Assembly: GCF_052115865.1 (NCBI RefSeq)
Contig: NZ_JBQKME010000008.1
Span: 1-64,000, forward strand
Direction of reading: 5' to 3'
Source of the DNA: Fundicoccus_A sp052115865
GTDB taxonomy: Bacteria; Bacillota; Bacilli; Lactobacillales; Aerococcaceae
DNA: 64,000 nt
The notes beneath the pieces were generated by a model. It was not told the DNA's origin. It saw only the letters and a program-made list of their open reading frames with translations, and searched no databases. Within the stretch, counting starts at the first letter, position 1, and every line of letters begins with the position of its first letter. Position numbers and translations under genes: made by a program. This document shows positions 1 through 7,203 of the stretch, piece after piece.

Positions 1-50
1 CGAATAAATCTTTCCAATTCTTCCCACGTATGTTTACTATTTGAACGCAT
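1..50 (-). CDS. IS3-family transposase orfA, N-terminal fragment
   Basis: Only the first 16 codons are in the window, reading MRSNSKHTWEELERFI from an ATG at 48-50 (minus strand). A strong GGGGGAG Shine-Dalgarno lies 5 bases upstream. The family is inferred from the terminal-repeat-like sequence just outside and from the usual position of orfA at the left end of IS3 elements; the peptide is too short to prove it. The gene continues beyond position 1. Confidence 0.45.
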   Translation of the reverse strand, partial: MRSNSKHTWEELERFI

Positions 51-55
51 AAAAA

Positions 56-102
56 CTCCCCCAAAAGTAGTTTTACTTTTTCAGCGTCTACTTTAGGGGG
101 AG
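56..102 (-). promoter_or_regulatory. Inverted repeat sequestering the transposase ribosome binding site
   Basis: The arms at 56-70 and 88-102 are complementary over 15 bases with one mismatch. In a minus-strand transcript entering from outside the element, the second arm contains the GGGGGAG Shine-Dalgarno of the transposase. Folding would therefore hide the ribosome binding site. This kind of protection from read-through transcription is known for other insertion sequences; here it is inferred from sequence alone. Confidence 0.5.
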
Positions 103-141
103 CATATCAATTTAGTTACTTGGTCTTTTTTTGTTGCGTAA

Positions 142-833
142 ACTCACATCGTGCTTCATACAGGTGACTTTGTTGAGGTGGCTGAAGTTGAAGATGAGTG
201 GGTTGACATTATGGAGCAATCACGCGAATCATTCTTACAAGTAGCTTTAACAGTTGCGCCAGGTAATCATGATGAGTATGCTTTATTTTATGGTGATTCT
301 CAGCTTGAAACGAAATTTAAAGAGCACATTAATGTTCCTGCAGAAAAAGACATGACCATGTTATCTCAGCAACATACCCATTACTATTTGTTCTATCTGA
401 TGAAAACTTCTCAAATGGTGTATTAGAAGAAGTAGAAACAACAGAAGTTGATGGTGTAACGTATTACAATAATCCAGAAGGAACAGTATTCTTATTACCA
501 AATACAGGTGGTACGAAGGGATATGATGATATTTATAGTAAAGGTTTAGATCATGTTCTTAATGTACGTCCACGCTTAGACTGGATGACTGAAGAAGATG
601 CTGAATACTACAACAACTTATTTGCGTTTAGGAACCAACCACAACAATCTGAAAGTATCGGAACATCTCATTCAAACAACCGTGACTCAGCGATTCAAAA
701 CTTTGCTGTTTATACAATCGAAGGAAAAGAATTACAAGTAGAGTTGTATCAAATTCAAGGTGAATTATTAGAAGGCGAAGAAAGAACGGTTGAATTAGTT
801 TATAGCTTTGGTATTACTAAAGACTCTGAATAA
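142..833 (+). pseudogene. Metallophosphoesterase remnant, 5'-truncated and frameshifted
   Basis: Two reading frames together resemble the core of a calcineurin-like phosphoesterase. The first runs from about 142 to 426 and carries LHTGDFVE and APGNHDE, matching the metal-binding GD and GNH motifs of the superfamily. The second runs from about 390 to 833 in another frame, starting FVLSDENFSNGV and continuing to a natural TAA. The N-terminal metal-binding motif (usually D-x-H) and the signal peptide are missing, because an insertion sequence abuts the 5' side and a stop codon precedes the frame at 139. The switch of frame near 355-400 looks like a small deletion within the segment that normally reads as a beta strand after the GNH motif. 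The remnant is not expected to make an active enzyme. Substrate is unknown; nucleotidase or phosphodiesterase would be usual for the family. Confidence 0.75.
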
Positions 834-846
834 TTAAATCGTAAAT

Positions 847-872
847 AGCCCTCTGTCAACTGGCAGAGGGCT
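847..872. terminator. Rho-independent terminator between convergent units
   Basis: A perfect 9-bp stem (AGCCCTCTG with CAGAGGGCT) with an 8-base loop sits between the phosphoesterase remnant and the oppositely oriented esterase gene. The T-rich stretch on the plus side is interrupted, so it may act weakly in both directions. Confidence 0.65.
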
Positions 873-885
873 TTAATTATTTTAT

Positions 886-1635
886 TTAAACAGTCCAGGC
901 TAGTTTATTTAAGAAATCGACTACTGAAGCCTGAAATTCTTTGTATTCTTTACTAATGGTAATCACATGAGTGCTTTCTGGAAAGGATTCAAATGTTACA
1001 TCGGCATTCACTAAAGCGTTTTTTAAATCAACCATCGATTGTGGGTCGATTAATTCATCTTTTTGGGATTGGGCAATATAAAAGGGAATGGTTATCTTGT
1101 CTAAATTGTTTCGCGTAACTTGATTGAACGCTTCGATTTCTTCCAATTGCACAAGCACTTCCGATTTAACAGTTTCCATTTCATCAGCAATCGTTTGTGG
1201 ATCTAAACCATTTTTTTCTTTTTGCAGTTCAGCCGTTTTTAAAAAATATCTGTGCACACGACTGCCTTCATTATTATGGTCCGTTATATTAGAGTTGAAA
1301 ACACCTGCGCCAACAGTGGTTATTTGGTCTATCGCAGCTCGAGTAGCAAAAGCACCACCTAAAGATAGGCCTAAAATAGCGACTTCAGGATAGCCTTCCT
1401 CATGTAAGAATTCCACTGCTTTTTTTACATCTTCATACCATTGTTCAGGGTTAGACGCGAGAATATTTTCCATACGATTCGTACCATGTCCGGTTAAATT
1501 AAAGCTGTATACGGTATAATTTTCTTTTTGAATGGCACGTGCTGTACGACGGATATCCGCAATACTACCTGTATACGCATGAAGAAGTAGGACAGCACGT
1601 GAGCTTTCTTTAAAATATAATTCTGAATCTGACAT
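886..1635 (-). CDS. Alpha/beta hydrolase, carboxylesterase (Est30-like)
   Basis: The 249-residue product is a cytosolic alpha/beta hydrolase of the small carboxylesterase/monoacylglycerol-lipase type. The nucleophile elbow reads GLSLGG with Ser91. A candidate acid lies in the segment KDELIDP and the catalytic His in STHVIT near the C-terminus. An HA(Y)TG oxyanion segment stands near residue 19. Length agrees with Est30-type enzymes (about 250 residues), which hydrolyse short to medium acyl esters; the natural substrate is unknown. There is no signal peptide. The gene stands alone on the minus strand, and a hairpin at 847-872 follows its stop. Family assignment is firm, substrate is not. Confidence 0.85.
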   Translation of the reverse strand: MSDSELYFKESSRAVLLLHAYTGSIADIRRTARAIQKENYTVYSFNLTGHGTNRMENILASNPEQWYEDVKKAVEFLHEEGYPEVAILGLSLGGAFATRAAIDQITTVGAGVFNSNITDHNNEGSRVHRYFLKTAELQKEKNGLDPQTIADEMETVKSEVLVQLEEIEAFNQVTRNNLDKITIPFYIAQSQKDELIDPQSMVDLKNALVNADVTFESFPESTHVITISKEYKEFQASVVDFLNKLAWTV

Positions 1636-1696
1636 ATGAACGTCCTTTCAATATAAATAAATAACTATATATAAACAGTTTAACATAAATGGGGCA

Positions 1697-1742
1697 TAAA
1701 AATTGAACCGCATTGCTGTGGGAAGACAAAAAGGCGGTTCAA
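1697..1742 (-). terminator. Rho-independent terminator after the hydrolase gene
   Basis: A 10-bp stem (ATTGAACCGC with GCGGTTCAAT) flanks a 22-base loop. Read on the minus strand it is followed by a run of five T, just past the stop codon at 1751. It should end the two-gene DJ-1/hydrolase transcript. Confidence 0.65.
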
Positions 1743-1750
1743 TGTGATAT

Positions 1751-2428
1751 TTATTTAAAGGATACTTTTTCACCTGCTTTTAAGATTTGGCAATCGATAT
1801 CGGAATTGATTTGATCCTTAAAGTTTTGTGGATTTTGTTGGATAGGTGGGAAAGTATTGTAATGGATAGGTACCACGATCGATGGTTTGACGAATTCGTT
1901 GGCCGCATATGAAGCATCATCGACGCCCATTGTATAATGGTCTCCAATTGGAATGAATAATACATCAATGGGACCATTGCGGTCTGCGATTAATTTCATA
2001 TCGCCAAATAACCAAGTATCTCCTGTGTGATAGATTGTTTTATCCGCGATTTTTAGTATGAGCCCGGTTGCCACTCCCATATAATGGACTTGGCCTTCTT
2101 CTTCGTAACTCGAGCTATGATGGGCTTGAACGAATTTTACGCTTCCGAATGAATAGTCTCCGCTTCCTCCCATGGTGTTAATTCCTTTTTCGGATAGAAA
2201 ATTAGCCACTTCAAAGGGGGCAATAACCGTAGCATGATTACGTTTAGCAATTGAAACAGTATCGCCTAGGTGGTCGTTGTGGCCGTGGGTCAGTAAAATA
2301 AAATCTACTTCAATCTCATCGGCCTTTAAATCGCTCAGGTCATTGCCAGTAATAAAAGGGTCGATGATCGTACGGATGCCGTCATGTTCAATTAAAACAC
2401 ACGACTGACCATGAAAGCTAATCTTCAT
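1751..2428 (-). CDS. UPF0173-type metal-dependent hydrolase
   Basis: The 225-residue protein has the metallo-beta-lactamase fold signature: THGHNDHLGD with His48, His50, Asp52 and His53 as probable metal ligands, a later HTGDT (fourth metal-site block) and a C-terminal PIHYNTFP. These features, and a length close to 225, fit the UPF0173 family (Bacillus YtkL), whose physiological substrate is not established. It is cytosolic, with no membrane segment. The start follows the DJ-1 family gene by 18 bases on the same strand, and a terminator lies directly downstream, so the two genes probably form a small operon. What links them functionally is not evident. Confidence 0.88.
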   Translation of the reverse strand: MKISFHGQSCVLIEHDGIRTIIDPFITGNDLSDLKADEIEVDFILLTHGHNDHLGDTVSIAKRNHATVIAPFEVANFLSEKGINTMGGSGDYSFGSVKFVQAHHSSSYEEEGQVHYMGVATGLILKIADKTIYHTGDTWLFGDMKLIADRNGPIDVLFIPIGDHYTMGVDDASYAANEFVKPSIVVPIHYNTFPPIQQNPQNFKDQINSDIDCQILKAGEKVSFK

Positions 2429-2446
2429 AGGGATGCTCCTTAATAT

Positions 2447-2959
2447 TTATTTTAGTGCATTAACGATAGCTTCATTAAATGCAGGTAAGTCTTCTGGTGT
2501 TCGACTTGAAATAAGTCCGGATGGGTCAATGACGACTGCTTCGTCAAAGAAATTAGCACCAGCATTTTTAACATCAACAGCAACTTGTTTAACGGCGGTG
2601 ACATTGCGACCATTTAACACTCCGGCATTAACCAGTAATTGTGGGCCGTGGCATATTGAAAAAATTGGTTTTTGGTGTAGAGCGAAGTGACGAGTAAAGT
2701 CTAAAAAGCGGTCGTCTTTACGTAATTGGTCTGGTGAAAAACCACCAGGGATAAGCAATGCGTCAAAATCGGCTGGATCAACTTCATCGATTCCTTTGTC
2801 GATTGTAACAGTTGCTTCACCTTTTTTACCTTCAACGCTTTCTCCTGCTGTAAAACCGATGGTTGTTACTTCGTGACCGGCCTCAACTAATGCTTCTTTA
2901 GGAGAAGTGAATTCTACATCTTCAAATAATTTTGTAATAACAGTTGCGACTTTTGCCAT
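2447..2959 (-). CDS. DJ-1/PfpI family protein
   Basis: The 170-residue product is a class I glutamine amidotransferase-like protein of the DJ-1/PfpI group. The nucleophile elbow SICHGPQ carries Cys103, and PGGFSPDQLR near residue 71 supplies the typical conserved Gly-Gly segment. Relatives (Bacillus YfkM/YraA, archaeal PfpI) act in general stress, as deglycases or proteases; the precise activity is disputed. A GGAGG ribosome binding site sits 8 bases before the ATG at 2959. A possible -10 element (TATACT on the minus strand, 2992-2997) precedes it. It leads a two-gene unit with the metal-dependent hydrolase. It is divergent from nrdJ, with about 270 bases of shared upstream region. Confidence 0.88.
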   Translation of the reverse strand: MAKVATVITKLFEDVEFTSPKEALVEAGHEVTTIGFTAGESVEGKKGEATVTIDKGIDEVDPADFDALLIPGGFSPDQLRKDDRFLDFTRHFALHQKPIFSICHGPQLLVNAGVLNGRNVTAVKQVAVDVKNAGANFFDEAVVIDPSGLISSRTPEDLPAFNEAIVNALK

Positions 2960-3130
2960 ATAAAAAACCTCCAGTTTTTTTGGTTATAATTAGTATAGTT
3001 AAAATATTTTTATGAGGCAAAGAAAATGCTTACTAGGATGCCTGTAGTCTATAAATAAAGTTTAATAACAATATTATTATTTTTATATAAAAGGCTTGAC
3101 AAAAATAAAATTTGTATTTTTTTTATAGTC

Positions 3131-3139
3131 TGCTATACT
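3131..3139 (+). promoter_or_regulatory. Extended -10 promoter of nrdJ
   Basis: TGCTATACT is an extended -10 element (TG at 3131-3132, TATACT at 3134-3139). The -35 region at 3111-3116 is weak. A good TTGACA at 3096-3101 is 32 bases away, too far to pair with this -10. Transcription would begin near 3146, at the edge of the first NrdR box. Confidence 0.6.
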
Positions 3140-3147
3140 GTTAACAC

Positions 3148-3163
3148 ACACAATATATAGTGG
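3148..3163 (+). promoter_or_regulatory. NrdR box 1
   Basis: ACACAATATATAGTGG matches the 16-bp NrdR-box pattern (acaCwAtATaTwGtgt). It overlaps the predicted transcription start of nrdJ. NrdR is the zinc/ATP-cone repressor of ribonucleotide reductase genes in most bacteria, so this is a likely repressor site. Confidence 0.75.
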
Positions 3164-3178
3164 GTAAAAGTTATGAAA

Positions 3179-3194
3179 ACCCTATATATTGTAG
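3179..3194 (+). promoter_or_regulatory. NrdR box 2
   Basis: ACCCTATATATTGTAG is a second NrdR-like box whose core is the inverted copy of the first (ACAATATATAG against CTATATATTGT). The two box centres are 31 bp apart, three helical turns, which is the usual NrdR arrangement. Repression of nrdJ by NrdR when dATP is high is the expected outcome. Confidence 0.75.
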
Positions 3195-3233
3195 ATAAAG
3201 CTTTGTTATAAGCGTTTTAAGAGGAAGGTTAAT

Positions 3234-5828
3234 ATGGAACTAAAAACAAAGAAAACCATTGAGTGGAATAAAGACCAGTTAAATGAAGCAATCAAAAGCT
3301 TTTCGCAAGTTCATCCGATTGAAGAGGATATGCAAATCACACATAGTGGCATATCACGCTTAGTTATGTTGGATCGTTATGCGTTTAAAGATACCACCAA
3401 AGGAACGTTACAAGTTGGAGATTTAGTTGTATTAACGGTTAAAGATGATCCTCAGTACCCAGCTCGCGGTGTGGGAATTGTTCAAGCTCTTGATGACAAC
3501 CAAGTTCAAATTTGGGTTGAAGAAGCTTATAGAGCATCATTAGAAAATCCAGAAGAACTCGAAACAGGTTTAGTTGTCCGTGATATTGAAACAATTGATA
3601 AGCCATTAGAAGTCTATTATGAGCAAATCGCTAAACGTAATGCCACAGGTTTATCTGAAATTGAAGCGACAGAAGATAAGCAAGCAGAGTCTTTTGATGC
3701 CTTTTATCGCGAACTTTCTGAAACGAATTTTGTTCCCGCAGGTCGTGTTTTGTATGGAGCTGGGTCTAATACCGATGTGACGTATTTTAACTGTTATGTA
3801 ATGCCGATGATTCCTGACTCAAGAGGTGGTATATCTGATCACCGTAAAGAAGTGATGGAAATTATGAGCCGGGGTGGTGGTGTTGGAACAAACGGATCAA
3901 CATTAAGACCGCGTAATACACTGGCACGAGGTGTTAATGGTAAGTCATCCGGTTCTGTTTCTTGGTTGAATGACTTAGCTCAGTTAACACACTTAGTTGA
4001 GCAAGGTGGCTCACGTCGTGGAGCTCAAATGATTATGTTAGCTGATTGGCATCCAGATATCATTGAGTTTATTATTTCGAAAATGCAAAACCCGCGTATT
4101 TTGCGTTTCTTAATTGAGCAAACAGATGATGAACAAATTATTCGCTTAGCAAAAGAGAAGTTGAAATTTACAGCTCTTTCAATGTCAGAAATTAATATGT
4201 ATGAAAATATTGTTCGCTACAAGTCAATTCCTGGATACGGTGGTTTTGATGAAGCGGTTATTGAAGATGCTCAACAAAAATTAAAAGATGGCGGAACTTA
4301 TTCAGTCCATAATCCAGAGTTTTTAACAGGCGCTAATATTTCCATTACATTAACCAATGATTTTATGGAAGCTGTTGAAAATGATGGCGATTGGGAACTG
4401 CGTTTCCCAGCTGTAGAAACGTATAGCCAAGCTGAAATGGCAGCCTATAATGCCGAGTGGCCAGAAGTAGGCGATGTTCGTGAGTGGGAAGAAAAAGGCT
4501 ATGAGGTTCGCGTTTACCGAACAATCAAAGCCCGCGAATTATGGAAGTTAATTAATATTTGTGCGACTTATTCAGCTGAACCAGGTGTTTTCTTCATTGA
4601 CAATGCCAACAATGATACAAATGCTAAAGCCTATGGACAAAAAGTAGTTGCAACCAATCCTTGTGGTGAGCAACCCCTAGCTCCATATTCAGTATGTAAC
4701 TTAGCAGCGATTAACTTAGCTCAAATGGTTAACAAGGAAACACACACAGTTGACTACGATAAATTAAAACAAACGGTTCGTACAGGGGTTAGAATGCAAG
4801 ATAATGTTATCGATGCAACGCCTTATTTCCTTGAAGACAACCGTAAACAAGCCTTAGGCGAAAGACGAATTGGTTTAGGTGTTATGGGTCTGGCTGACTT
4901 ATTAATCTACACTGAACATCGCTATGGATCACCTGAAGGCAACAAAATTGTCGACAAAGTCTTTGAAACCATTGCTGTAACAGCTTATGAAACGTCAATT
5001 GAGTTAGCTAAAGAACGTGGATCTTTCCCGTTCTTATTAGGTGAAACAGAAGACCAAACACAACAATTACGTCAAGCCTTTACAGAAACAGGCTATGTCA
5101 GCCGCCTGCCTCAACACGTAAAAGATGGCATTCTTGAGCACGGAATCCGCAACTCCCACTTATTAACTGTTGCACCAACGGGAAGTACAGGAACAATGGT
5201 GGGTGTTTCAACAGGTCTTGAGCCTTACTTTGCCTTTAAATACTACCGTAGTGGTCGTTTAGGTAAATTTATCGAAGTGAACTCTGAAATTGTTCAAGAG
5301 TACTTAGATAATCATCCAGAAGCAGATGCTAATAATCTACCTGACTACTTCGTTTCAGCAATGGAATTATCACCAGAGGAACACGTGGACGTACAAACTA
5401 CTATTCAACGTTGGGTGGATAGCTCTATATCTAAAACAGTTAACGCACCAAAAGGCTATACGGTGAACCAAGTAGCTGGTATTTACGAACGCCTATACAA
5501 AGGTGGCGCTAAAGGTGGAACGGTTTATGTGGACGGCTCGCGTGACTCGCAAGTTTTAACACTTGATGCAGAAGAAAATGAAATTGACAATAAGATTACT
5601 TTATTTGATGTAGAAGACGCACGGGTTGTATCTGATCCGGAAGAACTACGTCAACTTGTTAACCAAGCTCACAGCGAACACTATCTACAACAAGGCCATA
5701 CAGACGATGTTGTCTACGGCTCAGAAGTTGGCGATACCTGCCCAATTTGCCGTACCGGGATTGTTGAAGATATTGGTGGCTGCAACACTTGTACCAATTG
5801 CCAAGCCCAATTAAGATGTGGCTTATAA
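3234..5828 (+). CDS. nrdJ: Adenosylcobalamin-dependent (class II) ribonucleotide reductase
   Basis: The 864-residue enzyme reduces ribonucleotides to deoxyribonucleotides for DNA synthesis, using a thiyl radical made from adenosylcobalamin, so it works with or without oxygen. Visible signatures are Cys187 in YFNCYVMP (first redox cysteine of the active site), NPCGE with Cys477, the later block VAPTGSTGTMVG, and a cysteine-rich tail (CPIC, CNTCTNC and Cys862) of the kind that re-reduces the active site. The first 120 residues form an N-terminal extension with no ATP-cone motif that I recognise. No nrdB/nrdF partner lies nearby, as expected for class II. A GAGGAAGG ribosome binding site precedes the ATG. 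The promoter carries two NrdR boxes. The convergent neighbours are a riboswitch-controlled cobalamin uptake pair, which matches the cofactor need. Confidence 0.95.
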   Translation: MELKTKKTIEWNKDQLNEAIKSFSQVHPIEEDMQITHSGISRLVMLDRYAFKDTTKGTLQVGDLVVLTVKDDPQYPARGVGIVQALDDNQVQIWVEEAYRASLENPEELETGLVVRDIETIDKPLEVYYEQIAKRNATGLSEIEATEDKQAESFDAFYRELSETNFVPAGRVLYGAGSNTDVTYFNCYVMPMIPDSRGGISDHRKEVMEIMSRGGGVGTNGSTLRPRNTLARGVNGKSSGSVSWLNDLAQLTHLVEQGGSRRGAQMIMLADWHPDIIEFIISKMQNPRILRFLIEQTDDEQIIRLAKEKLKFTALSMSEINMYENIVRYKSIPGYGGFDEAVIEDAQQKLKDGGTYSVHNPEFLTGANISITLTNDFMEAVENDGDWELRFPAVETYSQAEMAAYNAEWPEVGDVREWEEKGYEVRVYRTIKARELWKLINICATYSAEPGVFFIDNANNDTNAKAYGQKVVATNPCGEQPLAPYSVCNLAAINLAQMVNKETHTVDYDKLKQTVRTGVRMQDNVIDATPYFLEDNRKQALGERRIGLGVMGLADLLIYTEHRYGSPEGNKIVDKVFETIAVTAYETSIELAKERGSFPFLLGETEDQTQQLRQAFTETGYVSRLPQHVKDGILEHGIRNSHLLTVAPTGSTGTMVGVSTGLEPYFAFKYYRSGRLGKFIEVNSEIVQEYLDNHPEADANNLPDYFVSAMELSPEEHVDVQTTIQRWVDSSISKTVNAPKGYTVNQVAGIYERLYKGGAKGGTVYVDGSRDSQVLTLDAEENEIDNKITLFDVEDARVVSDPEELRQLVNQAHSEHYLQQGHTDDVVYGSEVGDTCPICRTGIVEDIGGCNTCTNCQAQLRCGL

Positions 5829-5842
5829 TAAATATCACTGCA

Positions 5843-5884
5843 AAAACCGCCATAAACGTTAATTTAAACGTTTATGGCGGTTTT
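5843..5884. terminator. Bidirectional terminator between nrdJ and the S-component gene
   Basis: A long, nearly perfect stem (CCGCCATAAACGTT with AACGTTTATGGCGG region, 5847-5880) has A-rich sequence on its left and TTTTAT on its right. It can stop transcription from both convergent genes. Confidence 0.85.
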
Positions 5885-5895
5885 ATAATTTTGTC

Positions 5896-6477
5896 TTAAT
5901 CTTTACTGATCAATGTGTGCTTTTTATAATATTTGCGAATCAGCGGTGATATGACTGGATCTAAAATGATATAAAAGATAGCATTTCCAACGGCATGAGC
6001 CAAGTCGAAAGAAACACCTCTTAAATAATAAGCCCAAAAATTATTAATGCCATAAATTTGGACACTAAAAATGGAAATAATAAAACCATATAGTAGGCCT
6101 ATCAAAAAAGCATAAGCTGCAAAAAAGATACGGTTGTATTTATTTAGAGGGCGGTAAAAATGTTTAGCAATGAGCCCTGTAAAACCAATCAAAATTATAT
6201 AGGTCACAATTTGAGCGATTGTCCAAGGCCCCATCCCAAGCAGCGTATTGGACAAAATAATCGATAAAACAGCCACAATGACCCCGTCAATAGCCCCGGT
6301 GTTTAATGTAATCAACAAAATAATAACGGTCATCGGCTGAACATTAGGGATAAATTGAAAAGCAATTCTGCCAACATAGGCTAAGGAAATAAATATCGCT
6401 AAAATTGCGATACGTTGGACTGAAAATCTCTGCCGTGATCTACTCAAATGGAGCCAGACTCCAGTCAACAATATCAT
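5896..6477 (-). CDS. ECF transporter S component, probably for cobalamin (CbrT-like)
   Basis: The 193-residue protein is very hydrophobic with about six membrane helices and a basic C-terminus (RKYYKKH). It contains FIPNVQPMT and FDLAHAVGNAIFY, features of substrate-binding S components of energy-coupling-factor transporters. Cobalamin is inferred as substrate from three things: the riboswitch upstream, the co-transcribed DUF4430 lipoprotein, and the B12-dependent reductase next door. No ATPase or T component is adjacent; a shared ecfA1A2T set lies at 48 kb. The first ATG overlaps the lipoprotein gene by 38 bases and has no good ribosome binding site. A TTG at 6447 giving MSRSRQRFSVQRIA, about 11 bases after GGAG, is an equally good or better start. 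Confidence 0.8.
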   Translation of the reverse strand: MILLTGVWLHLSRSRQRFSVQRIAILAIFISLAYVGRIAFQFIPNVQPMTVIILLITLNTGAIDGVIVAVLSIILSNTLLGMGPWTIAQIVTYIILIGFTGLIAKHFYRPLNKYNRIFFAAYAFLIGLLYGFIISIFSVQIYGINNFWAYYLRGVSFDLAHAVGNAIFYIILDPVISPLIRKYYKKHTLISKD

Positions 6478-6868
6478 CAGCTTTCAGTTCTAATTCAGCC
6501 GCTCCAACTTCTGCCATTTCTCCATTGACATCAAACAACCAATATAAGCCAGCATCAGGATCTTGCTCGTAGCCTTCAATAGAAGTGATGAAACCATCTT
6601 CATCAACCACATCAAAGTTTTCTTTCATAATATCTAATAACATGGCTCCTTCTTCAATGGTGATTTCTTTTGAAGATTCAAAATCTTCACCAGGAACAGA
6701 TAAATTGATGGTGACGGCAAGCGCATCTGCATCCGCGTCGGCTTCAGATGATGCTTGTGTGCTTTCGACGGAAGTGGCTACTTCCTCAACAGATTCAGCT
6801 TCTTGAGTGGTGTTAGCACATGCGGCTAAAATAAAAACGCTACTGAACAATAAAAAACTTTTTTTCAT
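6440..6868 (-). CDS. DUF4430 lipoprotein, likely cobalamin-binding surface protein
   Basis: The 142-residue product begins with a lipoprotein signal peptide (MKKSFLLFSSVFILAAC, lipobox LAAC, lipidated Cys17). A low-complexity acidic/Ser linker follows to about residue 48. From residue 50 a DUF4430-type domain shows ITIEEGAMLLDIMKEN, GLYWLFDVNGE and LKADDIVDWS. DUF4430 resembles the C-terminal cobalamin-contacting domain of transcobalamin and intrinsic factor. I infer that it captures cobalamin outside the membrane for the S component encoded directly downstream. The whole unit lies behind a cobalamin riboswitch. Binding has not been shown from sequence; cobinamide or another corrinoid is possible. 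Confidence 0.82.
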   Translation of the reverse strand: MKKSFLLFSSVFILAACANTTQEAESVEEVATSVESTQASSEADADADALAVTINLSVPGEDFESSKEITIEEGAMLLDIMKENFDVVDEDGFITSIEGYEQDPDAGLYWLFDVNGEMAEVGAAELELKADDIVDWSLAPFE

Positions 6869-6895
6869 TACTTTTCCTCTTTTCTTATGATAAAA

Positions 6896-6924
6896 ACAAA
6901 AAAACTAGGCACTGAGGCCTAGTT
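6896..6924 (-). terminator. Riboswitch-controlled terminator
   Basis: Read on the minus strand, a perfect 8-bp stem (AACTAGGC with GCCTAGTT, 6903-6924) is followed by a run of T. It lies between the cobalamin riboswitch and the lipoprotein start codon, so it is the probable expression platform: it forms when cobalamin is bound and stops the transcript. Confidence 0.75.
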
Positions 6925-7075
6925 AAATACAATGTGACATTTTGCCTCGAAATGACCACATAAAAAGTCTAATATTTTTCGACCTGACTCCAGTCAATCG
7001 ACTGATTACAGTGGCGGGACCGTATTGGGATTAAACCAAACTTCCAAAAAATATAAGACATTCGATTAAATTTAT
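6925..7075 (-). promoter_or_regulatory. Cobalamin riboswitch
   Basis: On the minus strand the leader contains the most conserved parts of the AdoCbl element in order: GGAAGTTTGGTTTAATCCCA, then CGGTCCCGCCACTGTAA (the strongly conserved CCGCCACTG block), then GACTGGAGTCAGGTCG, which matches the B12 box. The core spans about 6980-7047; outer limits are approximate. A terminator hairpin follows at once. The element should switch off the lipoprotein and S-component genes when cobalamin is plentiful. Confidence 0.88.
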
Positions 7076-7081
7076 ATATCT

Positions 7082-7109
7082 ATCATAGCAAATTCCAGAA
7101 GGCTTGCAA
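7082..7109 (-). promoter_or_regulatory. Promoter of the cobalamin uptake operon
   Basis: On the minus strand TTGCAA (7104-7109) and TATGAT (7082-7087) are separated by 16 bases, with an extended TGC before the -10. Transcription would start near 7075, giving a leader of about 205 bases that holds the riboswitch. Confidence 0.7.
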
Positions 7110-7159
7110 GACCAAAGTTGAACTGAGGATAATTGTGTGAAGAAATCTCTTGTATGCTA

Positions 7160-7168
7160 TGCTATAAT
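7160..7168 (+). promoter_or_regulatory. Extended -10 promoter of metG
   Basis: TGC followed by TATAAT (7163-7168) lies 36 bases before the metG start codon. No convincing -35 is seen, as is common for extended -10 promoters. The leader is too short for a T-box. Confidence 0.65.
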
Positions 7169-7203
7169 AGTGAAAGCAATCAACACTTAGGAGGCACTCA
7201 TTC

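Larger units (their letters stand above)
1..109 (-). mobile_element. End of an IS3-like insertion sequence (rest lies outside the window)
   Basis: On the minus strand the sequence from about 109 downwards begins TGATATGCTCCCCCTAAAG, which resembles the terminal repeats of IS3-family elements. It is followed by a ribosome binding site and a transposase-like start codon at 50. Beyond position 109 the plus strand turns into a 5'-truncated metallophosphoesterase gene, so this is the junction where the element inserted. The exact boundary is a guess: no target duplication can be seen because the other end is off the window. Confidence 0.6.

Noticed and set aside
1124..1393. Plus-strand frame inside the esterase gene
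   Set aside because: It is antisense to a clear alpha/beta hydrolase, has low-complexity composition and no ribosome binding site.
3096..3101. TTGACA as -35 of nrdJ
   Set aside because: It lies 32 bases before the extended -10 at 3131-3139, and no good -10 is found 16-18 bases after it. It may serve another start or be chance.
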